A DNA stretch of 50,011 bases, from positions 1 to 50,011 of the forward strand of contig JANXZX010000232.1 in the NCBI GenBank assembly GCA_025355325.1, read 5' to 3'. The notes below the pieces were generated by a model. It did not search any database. It saw nothing but the letters and a program-made list of their open reading frames with translations, and had not been told where the DNA came from. Position numbers and translations under genes: made by a program. Origin of the DNA: Geobacteraceae bacterium (GTDB lineage Bacteria > Desulfobacterota > Desulfuromonadia > Geobacterales > Pseudopelobacteraceae). Below, piece by piece: positions 42,176 through 50,011 of the stretch (positions are counted from its first letter, which is position 1; each line of letters starts with the position of its first letter).

Positions 42176-43102
42176 TCAAGACATCAGCATCTTTAACGAA
42201 GCAACATCCTCGACGTTGGAAGTGGTCGTCTCTTTGGCAATGCGTTTTACCAAACCGGACAAAACCTTGCCAGGACCAACCTCGATAAACCTGTTGACTC
42301 CCAAAGCCGCCAGATTGGCAACTAATTGCTCCCATAATACCGGAGAACAGACCTGGGCAACCAACAGCGGCTTCACCCGTTCCTTATCGCTGTTCGGAGC
42401 AGCATCCACATTTGCAACGACCGGCATGCTCATCTCGTGTATCGTGACAGCGTTCAATACCGCTTCAAGGCGATCAGCAGCCGGCTTCATCAATGCACAA
42501 TGGAAGGGGGCACTGACCGGCAGCAACATGGCCTTTCTAAAACCGCGAGCCTTGGCAATTTCAATAGCGCGGCCAACAGCGCCGACCGACCCGGCAATGA
42601 CAATCTGACCAGGCGAATTATAATTGGCAGGCGAAACCACTTCGCCTTCGGCAGCTTCACGACAAATTTCCTCAAGCAGCTCGCTCTCTATACTGAGCAT
42701 AGCTGCCATCGTTCCGGTACCGACCGGCACCGCATCCTGCATAAACGTTCCACGGGCGCGCACCGTTCTGATGGCATCAGAAAACGAGAGTGCCCCTGAA
42801 CAAACCAGCGCAGAAAACTCACCCAGTGAATGACCGGCCACATAATCGGCTTTCAGCCCTGTTTCCTCTTCAACAACCCTCAATGTCGCAATACTCACAG
42901 CCAGAATCGCAGGCTGAGTGTTGGCGGTAAGCTTAAGATCCTCATTGCTGCCGGCAAAGCAGAGTTCCGACAGTTTGAAACCAATGGCATCATCAGCTTC
43001 CTCAAAAACACGTCGCGCAACAGTAAACGTTTCTGCGAGTTCCTTTCCCATACCTGAGTACTGGGAACCTTGACCGGGAAAAATAAAAGCAGTTTTTGAC
43101 AT
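42176..43102 (-). CDS. fabD: Malonyl-CoA:ACP transacylase (FabD)
   Basis: 308 residues. FIFPGQGSQYSGMG at the N-terminus, catalytic Ser in VAGHSLGEFSALV and catalytic His in VSAPFHCALM. Loads malonyl groups onto ACP. Lies between fabH (39-bp gap) and fabZ (45-bp gap) in the operon. Confidence 0.98.
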   Translation of the reverse strand: MSKTAFIFPGQGSQYSGMGKELAETFTVARRVFEEADDAIGFKLSELCFAGSNEDLKLTANTQPAILAVSIATLRVVEEETGLKADYVAGHSLGEFSALVCSGALSFSDAIRTVRARGTFMQDAVPVGTGTMAAMLSIESELLEEICREAAEGEVVSPANYNSPGQIVIAGSVGAVGRAIEIAKARGFRKAMLLPVSAPFHCALMKPAADRLEAVLNAVTIHEMSMPVVANVDAAPNSDKERVKPLLVAQVCSPVLWEQLVANLAALGVNRFIEVGPGKVLSGLVKRIAKETTTSNVEDVASLKMLMS

Positions 43103-43141
43103 ATCGAAACCCTTATCTAATTTGGTTGGAGTATATCGTTT

Positions 43142-44122
43142 CTACCACTCAATAAGAGCGGAACCGTAGGTAAAGCCGCCTCCAAAAGCAACCAGTAACG
43201 CTTTGTCACCGGCTTTAAGTCTCCCCTGAAGGTTTGCTTCATCAAGAGCAATCGGAATTGATGCTGAAGAGGTATTGCCATAAAGCTCAAGATTGGTAAA
43301 CATCCGATCAGAACTGACGCCAAGCCGTTTTGCCGTTGCATCTATTATGCGGCGGTTAGCCTGATGAGGAATTAACAGTGAAATATCGTCCGGAGATAAA
43401 CTGTTGGTTTCCAGAGCCTTGACAGCAGCTTCCTCCATGGAACGAACCGCATGCTTGAACACATCATTCCCTTCCATAGTGATATACAACAGTTTCTTAT
43501 CGAACGTGCGGGGATCTGAAGCCGGATTTCGGCTACCACTGCCGGGCTGATAGAGAAGATTCCAGAAGGAACCGTTACTGAATGTATGAGTAGAAAGGAG
43601 CGAGTGACCACCATCGGAGGCTTCAAGAACAACTGCACCCGCACCGTCACCGAAGAGAACACAGGTGTTGCGATCCTGCCAATCCACGATACGGGATAAT
43701 GTTTCGGAACCTATAACGAGTATCTTTCGGGCGGCTCCGGAACGAAGGTATTTTTCTGCAACCGATAAACCGTAAATAAATCCGGAGCAGGCTGCTGAAA
43801 GGTCAAAGGCGGTCGCATTGGTAGCGCCAAGGATATCTTGAACGATGCAAGCGGTAGAAGGAAAAGGGAAATCAGGGGTGACAGTACTCAGTATTATAAG
43901 ATCTATTTCATCAGGCTGGACACCTGCCATTGCCATGGCACGACGGGCGGCTTCGGCGGCGAAAGTGGAAGTATATTCGCCTTCGGCAGCGATACGACGC
44001 TCTTTTATTCCCGTCCTGCTCGTAATCCAATCATCACTGGTATCAACCAACTGTTCAAGATCAGCATTGGTAAGAATTTTTCCGGGTAAAGAAGAACCGG
44101 TTCCGGTAATTCTAACATTCAC
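43142..44122 (-). CDS. fabH: 3-oxoacyl-ACP synthase III (FabH)
   Basis: 326 residues. Starts fatty-acid synthesis by condensing acyl-CoA with malonyl-ACP. The Cys-His-Asn triad is in DLSAACSGFIYGL, IPHQANRRIIDATA and NTSSASIP. The N-terminus has ITGTGSSLPGKILTN and DDWITSRTGIKER, typical of FabH. 13 bp after plsX. Confidence 0.97.
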   Translation of the reverse strand: MNVRITGTGSSLPGKILTNADLEQLVDTSDDWITSRTGIKERRIAAEGEYTSTFAAEAARRAMAMAGVQPDEIDLIILSTVTPDFPFPSTACIVQDILGATNATAFDLSAACSGFIYGLSVAEKYLRSGAARKILVIGSETLSRIVDWQDRNTCVLFGDGAGAVVLEASDGGHSLLSTHTFSNGSFWNLLYQPGSGSRNPASDPRTFDKKLLYITMEGNDVFKHAVRSMEEAAVKALETNSLSPDDISLLIPHQANRRIIDATAKRLGVSSDRMFTNLELYGNTSSASIPIALDEANLQGRLKAGDKALLVAFGGGFTYGSALIEW

Positions 44123-44135
44123 GATTGAATCTCCA

Positions 44136-45173
44136 TTACTCTACAGAAGTGGGAGGCAGGTTGTCTGTTTGTATTGAGACCAAAGCGTTTTCTGATAATT
44201 TTTCTGCAACGTGCTCTGAGACGCCGCCTTTTGCGTATTCATGAGCAAAGCGAATTGCGTTTTTGATCGCCTTTACGTTGGAACCGCCATGACAGATCAT
44301 GCCAACTCCATTTATGCCGAGAAGAGGAGCACCGCCGTATTCTGCATAGTCAACAATCTTCTTGAAGCGGCCAAAAGCGCCACGCACAAACAGATAGCCG
44401 ATTTTAGAGACCCAACTCTTGACGATCTCTCTTTTCAGCATTTTGCTGGCAGCGTCAGCCAATCCTTCGGATAGTTTAAGTACAATATTTCCAACAAAAC
44501 CATCGCAAACGACTACGTCAACCGCTCCGGCAAAAATATCCCGACCTTCAATATACCCGCAATAATTAAGGGAGGTTTTTCTCAGGATGCCGTTTGTTTC
44601 CCTGGTTAACTCATTCCCTTTGGAATCCTCTTCGCCGTTAGACAGCAGGCCGACTTTGGGAGAGGGCACCCCCATGGCATAGCGGGCATAAACCTCACCC
44701 ATGATGGCGAATTGGACGAGATGAATCGGCTTGCAATCTACATTGCCGCCAATATCCAGAACCAGCGTCTGACCTTTAAGGGTGGGGAAAAGTTGAGCAA
44801 TAGCAGGACGTTCAATCCCTTCAATGCGCTTGAGGACAAACATGCCGGATGCCATGGTCGCACCCGAGTTTCCGGCACTTACCGCTGCGCACGCCTTGCC
44901 GTCTTTCACAAGGTCAAACGCCCGGCGTACCGATGAATCGCGCTTTTTCCGCACTGCGTCTGAAGCGGAATCGTGCATGCCGACAACTTCACTCGCATGA
45001 AAAATATCGATATAAAGCCCATCGACCTTGTGTTTAGCAAGTTCGGCTTCCAAACGGACTCTATCACCAACGAGCGTTACTGAAAGACCAAACTCACGAC
45101 ACGCAGCAACAGCACCTTCAACTTCAATAACAGGTGCGTTATCACCGCCCATTGCGTCAACGGCAACCCTCAT
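44136..45173 (-). CDS. plsX: Phosphate acyltransferase PlsX
   Basis: 345 residues from the ATG that gives the usual [14 protein letters not shown] start; a GTG 18 bp upstream is also possible and neither has a strong ribosome-binding site. Converts acyl-ACP to acyl-phosphate for phospholipid synthesis. Further family motifs: [11 protein letters not shown] and [14 protein letters not shown]. It follows rpmF closely, the classic rpmF-plsX-fabH order. Confidence 0.96.
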   Translation of the reverse strand: MRVAVDAMGGDNAPVIEVEGAVAACREFGLSVTLVGDRVRLEAELAKHKVDGLYIDIFHASEVVGMHDSASDAVRKKRDSSVRRAFDLVKDGKACAAVSAGNSGATMASGMFVLKRIEGIERPAIAQLFPTLKGQTLVLDIGGNVDCKPIHLVQFAIMGEVYARYAMGVPSPKVGLLSNGEEDSKGNELTRETNGILRKTSLNYCGYIEGRDIFAGAVDVVVCDGFVGNIVLKLSEGLADAASKMLKREIVKSWVSKIGYLFVRGAFGRFKKIVDYAEYGGAPLLGINGVGMICHGGSNVKAIKNAIRFAHEYAKGGVSEHVAEKLSENALVSIQTDNLPPTSVE

Positions 45174-45203
45174 CTGTTGCAAAAGTGACACGAAGTCAGT
45201 TCT

Positions 45204-45392
45204 CTATGCTTGTGCTGAAGAAAGGTCGATAACCTCTTTACCTTTGTACGTTCCGCACGAAGGACAGGCGCGATGCGGCAGTTTGGCAGCTTTGCATTGA
45301 GGGCAGACAGACAATGACGGAGTGGTCAGGAAGTCGTGGGCCCTTCTCATATTCTTGCGTGATTTCGAGGTCTTTTTCTTGGGTACAGCCAT
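45204..45392 (-). CDS. rpmF: Ribosomal protein L32
   Basis: 62 residues. The basic [21 protein letters not shown]-terminus and the zinc ribbon CPQC...CPSC (about 30-46) show L32 of the Zn-binding type. GGAGA precedes the ATG. Operon position between yceD and plsX is conserved in many bacteria. Confidence 0.98.
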   Translation of the reverse strand: MAVPKKKTSKSRKNMRRAHDFLTTPSLSVCPQCKAAKLPHRACPSCGTYKGKEVIDLSSAQA

Positions 45393-45437
45393 GGTGTTTC
45401 TCCTTTTTCTGGTGGTACACGTTCACGTGCCACCGTT

Positions 45438-45992
45438 CTATTTTCTGGTAACTACAAAATCCTTCAGCGAATTAAACGCAAGGCTTACGGGTTCTTTACT
45501 GCATGAACAACCGGAGGTGTTCAAGTCAATGCCACACTCATGACAGAGTCCCTTGCAGGAATCACTACAGAGCGGCTTGAGCGGGACTTCCATTGCAATC
45601 TGCTCTTCAATTTCGTGGGTCAAATCAATTTCGTCACCAGAAAATGAGGAAGAAAGCAGATCGATTTCGCCGAGTTCGAGCTCTTCTTCAACCGAAGCCG
45701 TTACAGCAGTCTCTTTGCGAAAAAAAATCGTGAAGTTGGTGTCAATAAACGATGAATAATCTGCGAGACATCGAGAGCAGGAAAGCTCCAAAGGCACGGA
45801 CACTCTTCCGACTACCCGAATATTCTCGTATTCACGGGTTACCGTCACGTCCCCTTCAACTCTCCCGGCAAAGCAGCAGCTCTTATCATTCTGCATGCCA
45901 GACAAGAGAGGAAATGTCTCAACAGGCTCATCAATATGGAGTGCGACGGGTACATCTTTAATGTGGTCTACAACTATTTTCACAGGTACCAT
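45438..45992 (-). CDS. yceD: YceD/DUF177 family protein
   Basis: 184 residues. The central LELSCSRCLADY and the C-terminal cysteine cluster (LCSDSCKGLCHECGIDLN) are typical of YceD, which lies before rpmF in most bacteria and has been linked with 23S rRNA accumulation. First gene of the lipid operon, 36 bp downstream of its promoter. Confidence 0.92.
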   Translation of the reverse strand: MVPVKIVVDHIKDVPVALHIDEPVETFPLLSGMQNDKSCCFAGRVEGDVTVTREYENIRVVGRVSVPLELSCSRCLADYSSFIDTNFTIFFRKETAVTASVEEELELGEIDLLSSSFSGDEIDLTHEIEEQIAMEVPLKPLCSDSCKGLCHECGIDLNTSGCSCSKEPVSLAFNSLKDFVVTRK

Positions 45993-46027
45993 CCATAGAC
46001 CAGAGCAATCATAATTTAAAGCAAGTC

Positions 46028-46055
46028 AGTATAGAGAATATGCCTAAATTGTCAA
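46028..46055 (-). promoter_or_regulatory. Promoter of the yceD-rpmF-plsX-fab operon
   Basis: Minus-strand TTGACA (46050-46055), 16 bp, TATACT (46028-46033); both hexamers are near consensus. It overlaps the last codons of malQ. Confidence 0.75.
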
Positions 46056-47557
46056 GACATTTGCTGACACTTCGAATTACACCTGCCATAACATTCCACC
46101 GTTTCCCGAATGCGACCGGCAAAATCCTGATCAACCATGTCCCAGCTAAACCGCCATCCCCAATTACCGAAAGCGGTGCCGGGGATGTTCATGCGCGCTT
46201 CACTTCCAAGATTCAGCAGGTCCTGAAAGGGAATAATCGCCGTGTTGGAAACCGACATGAGCACCATGCGAAGAAGGCATTCAACGGTGTCTTTGCCACT
46301 GCATCCGGCATACGTATTAATTCGGCTGCGCTGACTATCCGAAAGCGAAGCAAACCAGCCTGCGGTCGTATCGTTGTCATGGGTGCCGGTATAAACTACG
46401 GAATTCTTCTGATAATTGTGCGGCAAATATGAATTTGATGGTCCAGAATCAAAGGCAAACTGCACGATTTTCATTCCGGGGAAATCGTAGCGATCACGCA
46501 ATGCGACGACTTCCGGCGTAATTATTCCCAGATCCTCCGCAATAATCGGCATTGTGCCAAGAGCGGCAACAAGGGTATCAAAAAGGGATATTCCGGGTGC
46601 CTTGACCCAGGTGCCATGTATTGCTGTTTTTTCTTTGACCGGTACATGCCAGGCTGCTTCAAAGCCTCTGAAATGATCAACACGAATAATGTCAAACAGG
46701 TTAAGCAATGACTGAAATCGCTCAATCCACCATGCATACCCCTGACGTCCCAACATTTCCCAATCATACAGGGGATTGCCCCACAACTGTCCTGTTGCAC
46801 TGAAATAATCAGGCGGCACTCCGGCAACAACTGTCGGCTTTCCTTTCGCATCAAGAAGAAACAGCTCTCGATGACTCCATACATCCGCTGAATTGTAGCC
46901 GACAAAAATCGGGATATCGCCAATAATCGCAATACCCTTGCCGGTGGCATACGTTCGTAATTCGCGCCACTGCCTGAAAAACTGCCATTGAATATACTTC
47001 TGTATGCCAATCTCGGGACCAAGTTCAACAGACGCTTTCTCATACTTCTCCGGCGTCAGAAGAGCAAACCCGGGCGGCCATTTATCCCAGGAACGCCCCT
47101 TGTACCGGCCTCTGAGTGCCATAAAAAGAGCATAGTAATGAAGCCAGGGGGTCGTATTGCAAAAATTCCAGAACTCCTGTTTTCCTGCAACATCATCGTT
47201 CGCCAGAAAAGTAATAGCGGCGGTACGCAATAGCTCCATTTTCATTTCAGAAACAGCTTCAAAATCGACACAAGCATCATTCAGACTGTTTTTGAAGTTT
47301 ATTACTGGAAGATCTCCATCAACAGAAATCCGGTCAAGATCAATCAGAAGCGGGTTTCCCGCAAACGCAGAAAAAGCCGAATAAGGGGAATTGCCACACG
47401 CTGGCGGCGTGAGCGGAAGTACCTGCCAATACGACATCCCCATGTCGGCGAGCAAATCCACAAAACGGCGGGCTTCTTTACCCAGCGTACCGATACCTTC
47501 CGGGCCGGGCAATGATGTGGGATGCAACAAAACACCGCAACCACGCTTGTTCAGCAT
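46052..47557 (-). CDS. malQ: 4-alpha-glucanotransferase (amylomaltase)
   Basis: 501 residues, GH77 length. Transfers glucan segments between maltodextrins. Seen: N-terminal GCGVLLHPTSLPGPEGIGTLG, SYWQVLPLTPP, catalytic nucleophile Asp in IIRVDHFRGFEAAW, general acid Glu in IIAEDLGIITPEV and the transition-state Asp in GTHDNDTT. Probably acts in glycogen turnover; no glycogen gene is adjacent. 56 bp after the Ppx/GppA gene. Confidence 0.96.
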   Translation of the reverse strand: MLNKRGCGVLLHPTSLPGPEGIGTLGKEARRFVDLLADMGMSYWQVLPLTPPACGNSPYSAFSAFAGNPLLIDLDRISVDGDLPVINFKNSLNDACVDFEAVSEMKMELLRTAAITFLANDDVAGKQEFWNFCNTTPWLHYYALFMALRGRYKGRSWDKWPPGFALLTPEKYEKASVELGPEIGIQKYIQWQFFRQWRELRTYATGKGIAIIGDIPIFVGYNSADVWSHRELFLLDAKGKPTVVAGVPPDYFSATGQLWGNPLYDWEMLGRQGYAWWIERFQSLLNLFDIIRVDHFRGFEAAWHVPVKEKTAIHGTWVKAPGISLFDTLVAALGTMPIIAEDLGIITPEVVALRDRYDFPGMKIVQFAFDSGPSNSYLPHNYQKNSVVYTGTHDNDTTAGWFASLSDSQRSRINTYAGCSGKDTVECLLRMVLMSVSNTAIIPFQDLLNLGSEARMNIPGTAFGNWGWRFSWDMVDQDFAGRIRETVECYGRCNSKCQQMS

Positions 47558-47613
47558 CTTGAACTCCGATAAACAAAAGAATGAGAAACTGACACTATGC
47601 TAAGACCGCAACT

Positions 47614-48531
47614 TCAGGCCAATTCGCCGCCGGAAAGCGCCAATCCTTCCAGCAGACCGAAATCACTCACCTTCAACCGCTCTAAACCAAACCTGTCCAT
47701 CACAGAAGTAATAATTACAAGGCCGGCAATAATCAAATCTTCCCGGCCTTTTTCAAGACCCTTAACCGACAACAGTTCCCTGGGTGTCAGCGGTGAGAGG
47801 CGCTGAAATATTTCGTTAATATCACTTCTGGCCACGGTGAAATTATTAACCTTCCGATAGTCGTAATCAACCATCTCCAGCTTGATGGCGGCAATGGTTG
47901 TCGCGGTACCGGCGGTCCCAACCAGTTCGAAAGCACCCGACACATCAACTCCGGCAATGGACAGGTCTTCCTCAAGTTGATCAACCACCGTCTGAACACG
48001 CTCAGTCATTTCAATAATCGAACGGAAACCTTCCGTAAGACGGACAACCCCGATCGGCATACTTTTGATAAATACGGGAGTGCCATGAACCGAAACGGTA
48101 AACTCGGTGCTCCCTCCCCCTACATCAAGTACCACAAGCTTATCTTGCGGATAATCCAGCGCAGACAGAACCCCTTTGAGGGTCAAACGAGCTTCTTCGT
48201 CGCCATCAATCACGACCAGGTTAATGCCGGTTCGTCGTAAGACCTCTTCAACAAACAGACAGCCATTGACGGCGTCCCGCACCGCACTGGTTGCGGAGGC
48301 ACGAACTGCTTTCACTCCGAATGTTGCTATGACTTCCGAAAATCGCTGCAGACAGGCTAGACCACGCTCCCAGGCTTCTGCCGACAACCCACACTCATCG
48401 GTAAAACCACCTCCGAGTCGCACTATTTCGCGTTCGACGCGGATCGGAATTATTCCTGCCGGCACTCGTTCGGCAATAAGCAAACGAGCGGTATTTGTCC
48501 CGAAGTCAATGGCGGCACAATAATCATTCAT
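47614..48531 (-). CDS. Exopolyphosphatase / guanosine pentaphosphatase (Ppx/GppA)
   Basis: 305 residues from the ATG after AAGGAT; the TTG two codons earlier is less likely. ASKHA fold: phosphate loop AIDFGTNTARLLIAE, VRASATSAVRDAVNG, and LDVGGGSTEFTV. It is the short form (catalytic core only, about 300 residues), so it may hydrolyse polyphosphate or pppGpp; the two cannot be told apart by eye. Confidence 0.92.
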   Translation of the reverse strand: MNDYCAAIDFGTNTARLLIAERVPAGIIPIRVEREIVRLGGGFTDECGLSAEAWERGLACLQRFSEVIATFGVKAVRASATSAVRDAVNGCLFVEEVLRRTGINLVVIDGDEEARLTLKGVLSALDYPQDKLVVLDVGGGSTEFTVSVHGTPVFIKSMPIGVVRLTEGFRSIIEMTERVQTVVDQLEEDLSIAGVDVSGAFELVGTAGTATTIAAIKLEMVDYDYRKVNNFTVARSDINEIFQRLSPLTPRELLSVKGLEKGREDLIIAGLVIITSVMDRFGLERLKVSDFGLLEGLALSGGELA

Positions 48532-48805
48532 TCGCAATATCCTTGATTTAATATATGTTGAATCATTTAACAGGTTTGAATTGAAAAGAAAAGGCCGGAG
48601 GAAAAATGTGAAGCCTGGCTGCGAAAGGTCAGCTGATTAGTAACGCTATGAAGAAAAAAAATTTCAAAACATGCCGGGACCACAAGCATCGTCACCATGA
48701 TCTATCGGTAGTCAGCAGGTAACATGACATAAACCAACACATCATAACTGTCGATCAGTTATTAAAAGCAGCTGTTCGGTTCAGGTAATAACAAGCAAAC
48801 GGGGG
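48532..48805. other. Intergenic region upstream of ppx
   Basis: About 270 bp between the IHF/HU gene and the Ppx/GppA gene. It holds a small perfect hairpin ATAACTG/CAGTTAT (48744-48750 and 48756-48762) and no gene. The hairpin has no T-run. Confidence 0.5.
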
Positions 48806-49081
48806 TTATCCGAGAACCATTTCCTTCAATTCCTTGCCGACTTTGAAGAAAGGCAATTTTTTTGGGCTCACCTTAATTGGTTCACCTGTTTTGGGATTTC
48901 GGCCGGTATATGTTCCGTACTCTTTAATAATAAAACTACCCAGGCCACGAATTTCAATTCGATCACCCTGTATCATCGCCTCGCCCATGGAAGAGAAAAT
49001 AAGATTAACAAGCTCTTCCGCCTTCTTGACTGGCAAATCCTTTTTCACGGCCAATTGCTCAATAAGCTCTGACTTATTCAT
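48806..49081 (-). CDS. IHF/HU family DNA-binding protein (IHF beta-like)
   Basis: 91 residues from the ATG after GGAGGGG; an upstream extension lacks a site. Opening MNKSELIEQLA, the RIEIRGLGSF strand and the DNA-arm GRNPKTGEPIKVSPKKLPFFKVGKELKE fit IHF beta/HU. It bends DNA in nucleoid structure and at sigma54 promoters. It could be IHF beta or an HU-like paralogue; the RGLGSF pattern favours IHF beta. Confidence 0.92.
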   Translation of the reverse strand: MNKSELIEQLAVKKDLPVKKAEELVNLIFSSMGEAMIQGDRIEIRGLGSFIIKEYGTYTGRNPKTGEPIKVSPKKLPFFKVGKELKEMVLG

Positions 49082-49134
49082 TGTCCCCTCCATAATCGTA
49101 GTCTTAGCGACTGGATATATTACAATTGACTACC

Positions 49135-50011
49135 TTAATGACAGGATTTATTCAAGTATTTTTTAAAAATCACGGCGGCATCACTCTGGCGACCAGTTTC
49201 CATAAGAATTACATACAGTTTTTCGGCAGCAGTGCGCGCATACGGCGTATGCAACAACTCGACATACTGGTTCACGGCACCTTCATGATCCCCGGTCGCC
49301 TCACATATATCGGCACGCAGCAACAGCGCCTGTTCGGGCAATATATTTTCTGCAACCATCGTTTCGATTGTGTCCAGCGCATCCTGGAAACTATTACTCT
49401 CTCGCAGCACAAGTGCCAGATTGAACCAGGCAAGCGAGTTGGAGCTATTCAGCTGAACCGCAGTGCGAAGATGCTGTTCTGCCTCACGATCATTTCCAAG
49501 CCGGTGCAGCACTTTCCCCTTTTCATACCAGTAGATATCTTGCGGCAGGGTGGCGACGCAATGTTCAAAGCCCGCTAACGCCTCGTGATGGTGGTCCCGG
49601 CTGGCAGCGATGTACGCCTCTGCAAAATCTTCTCCTAATTCTGTATAGCGCTGATACTGATCGGCAGGTAATTGCTGGATAAGTAGTTCGTAATATTCCA
49701 TAAGCGGCAAGGAGTCGTCCGAAGGCGCGCTGTCGGCACAGCCGCTGCTGGAAGAGCCTGCGCATGATCCACATGACGAGGCGGTGGAGACGGCGATCTG
49801 CTCGTCATGATCACTGCCGGGGTGCGAGAAATTGAGGAGCATCAACTCCGCCTTTTCCCGTAGGGCCGGGTCATTCGTCAGTGTTTTTACGAGTTCAAGA
49901 TGGTCAATTGCCTTGCCGGAATCCCCGCGGGAATGCGCACATTCGGCTTCATGAAGATTGCGCTCGGCAAGTTTGCGATTGGCCGTATCGATCCGTTCTG
50001 AAAAGACGGGT
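49135..50011 (-). CDS. TPR-repeat protein, 5' partial at the window edge
   Basis: The frame is open from 49845 to the window end, so the start is outside; about 291 residues are visible. N-terminal visible part HEAECAHSRGDSGKAIDHLE is TPR-like, as are the later units (AIAASRDHHHEALAGFEHCV, YEKGKVLHRLGNDREAEQHL, AWFNLALVLRESNSFQDALD, LLRADICEATGDHEGAVNQY). An unusual Ser/Cys-rich segment (SSCGSCAGSSSSGCADS) splits the repeats. Function unknown; TPRs bind proteins. Confidence 0.8.
   Translation of the reverse strand, partial: PVFSERIDTANRKLAERNLHEAECAHSRGDSGKAIDHLELVKTLTNDPALREKAELMLLNFSHPGSDHDEQIAVSTASSCGSCAGSSSSGCADSAPSDDSLPLMEYYELLIQQLPADQYQRYTELGEDFAEAYIAASRDHHHEALAGFEHCVATLPQDIYWYEKGKVLHRLGNDREAEQHLRTAVQLNSSNSLAWFNLALVLRESNSFQDALDTIETMVAENILPEQALLLRADICEATGDHEGAVNQYVELLHTPYARTAAEKLYVILMETGRQSDAAVIFKKYLNKSCH

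Noticed and set aside
1-50011. CRISPR array or complete insertion sequence
   Set aside because: No regularly spaced short direct repeats and no intact transposase were found; only repeats in the mini-RHS island.

Overview
The window looks like a chromosomal segment from an anaerobic Desulfuromonadia/Geobacterales-type bacterium. The placement is inferred from gene content: an adenosylcobalamin-dependent class II ribonucleotide reductase, a PIN-PhoH protein, an EGC005-type cysteine desulfurase, FecR/DUF6600 and DUF4384 proteins, many small redox proteins, and the fatty-acid cluster order yceD-rpmF-plsX-fabH-fabD-fabZ-fabG-acpP-fabF-rpiB-glyA. No 16S rRNA gene is present, so genus is not called.

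Layout. 1-5.4 kb (+): the end of an NAD(P)/FAD oxidoreductase, a Tim44-like membrane protein and a solitary recB. The first 58 bases are an exact inverted copy of bases 186-243 and look like a contig-end artefact. 5.4-7.9 kb (-): rsmD-coaD-DUF1858-PilZ, closely packed. 7.9-11.5 kb (-): an accessory island with three mini-RHS cassettes. Each has a Sec signal peptide joined directly to the last RHS core motif, then a different C-terminal domain. Around them are repeats, a palindromic element, gene remnants and two copies of a 43-bp upstream block. 11.8-16.6 kb (+): an outer-membrane barrel, then acuI-like reductase, AEC transporter, QueG-like iron-sulfur protein and Old Yellow Enzyme. 16.6-18.5 kb (-): a CxxC mini-protein, flavin reductase, YaiI and WrbA. 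18.8-20.5 kb (+): FecR/DUF6600 protein. 20.6-22.9 kb (-): Roadblock/LC7 protein, secreted sensor domain and HAMP sensor. 23.7-29.2 kb (-): beta-helix protein, cysteine desulfurase, PIN-PhoH, TsaD and RsmA. 29.5-31.9 kb (+): nrdJ, preceded by a likely pair of NrdR boxes, then tRNA-Asp. 31.9-38.6 kb (-): DUF4384 protein, metacaspase-FGE fusion, NtrC-type regulator, BioA and GlyA. 38.8-46 kb (-): the fatty-acid/phospholipid initiation operon. 46-50 kb (-): MalQ, Ppx/GppA, an IHF/HU protein and a TPR protein that runs off the window.

How the genes work together. Most of the window is housekeeping: lipid synthesis, one-carbon metabolism, CoA, rRNA/tRNA modification and deoxynucleotide supply. The fab operon has a clear promoter overlapping the end of malQ, a second promoter before acpP and an intrinsic terminator between acpP and fabF, which should keep acyl carrier protein in excess. 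The least ordinary loci are the mini-RHS island, the metacaspase/DUF4384/NtrC group and the Roadblock/double-sensor operon.
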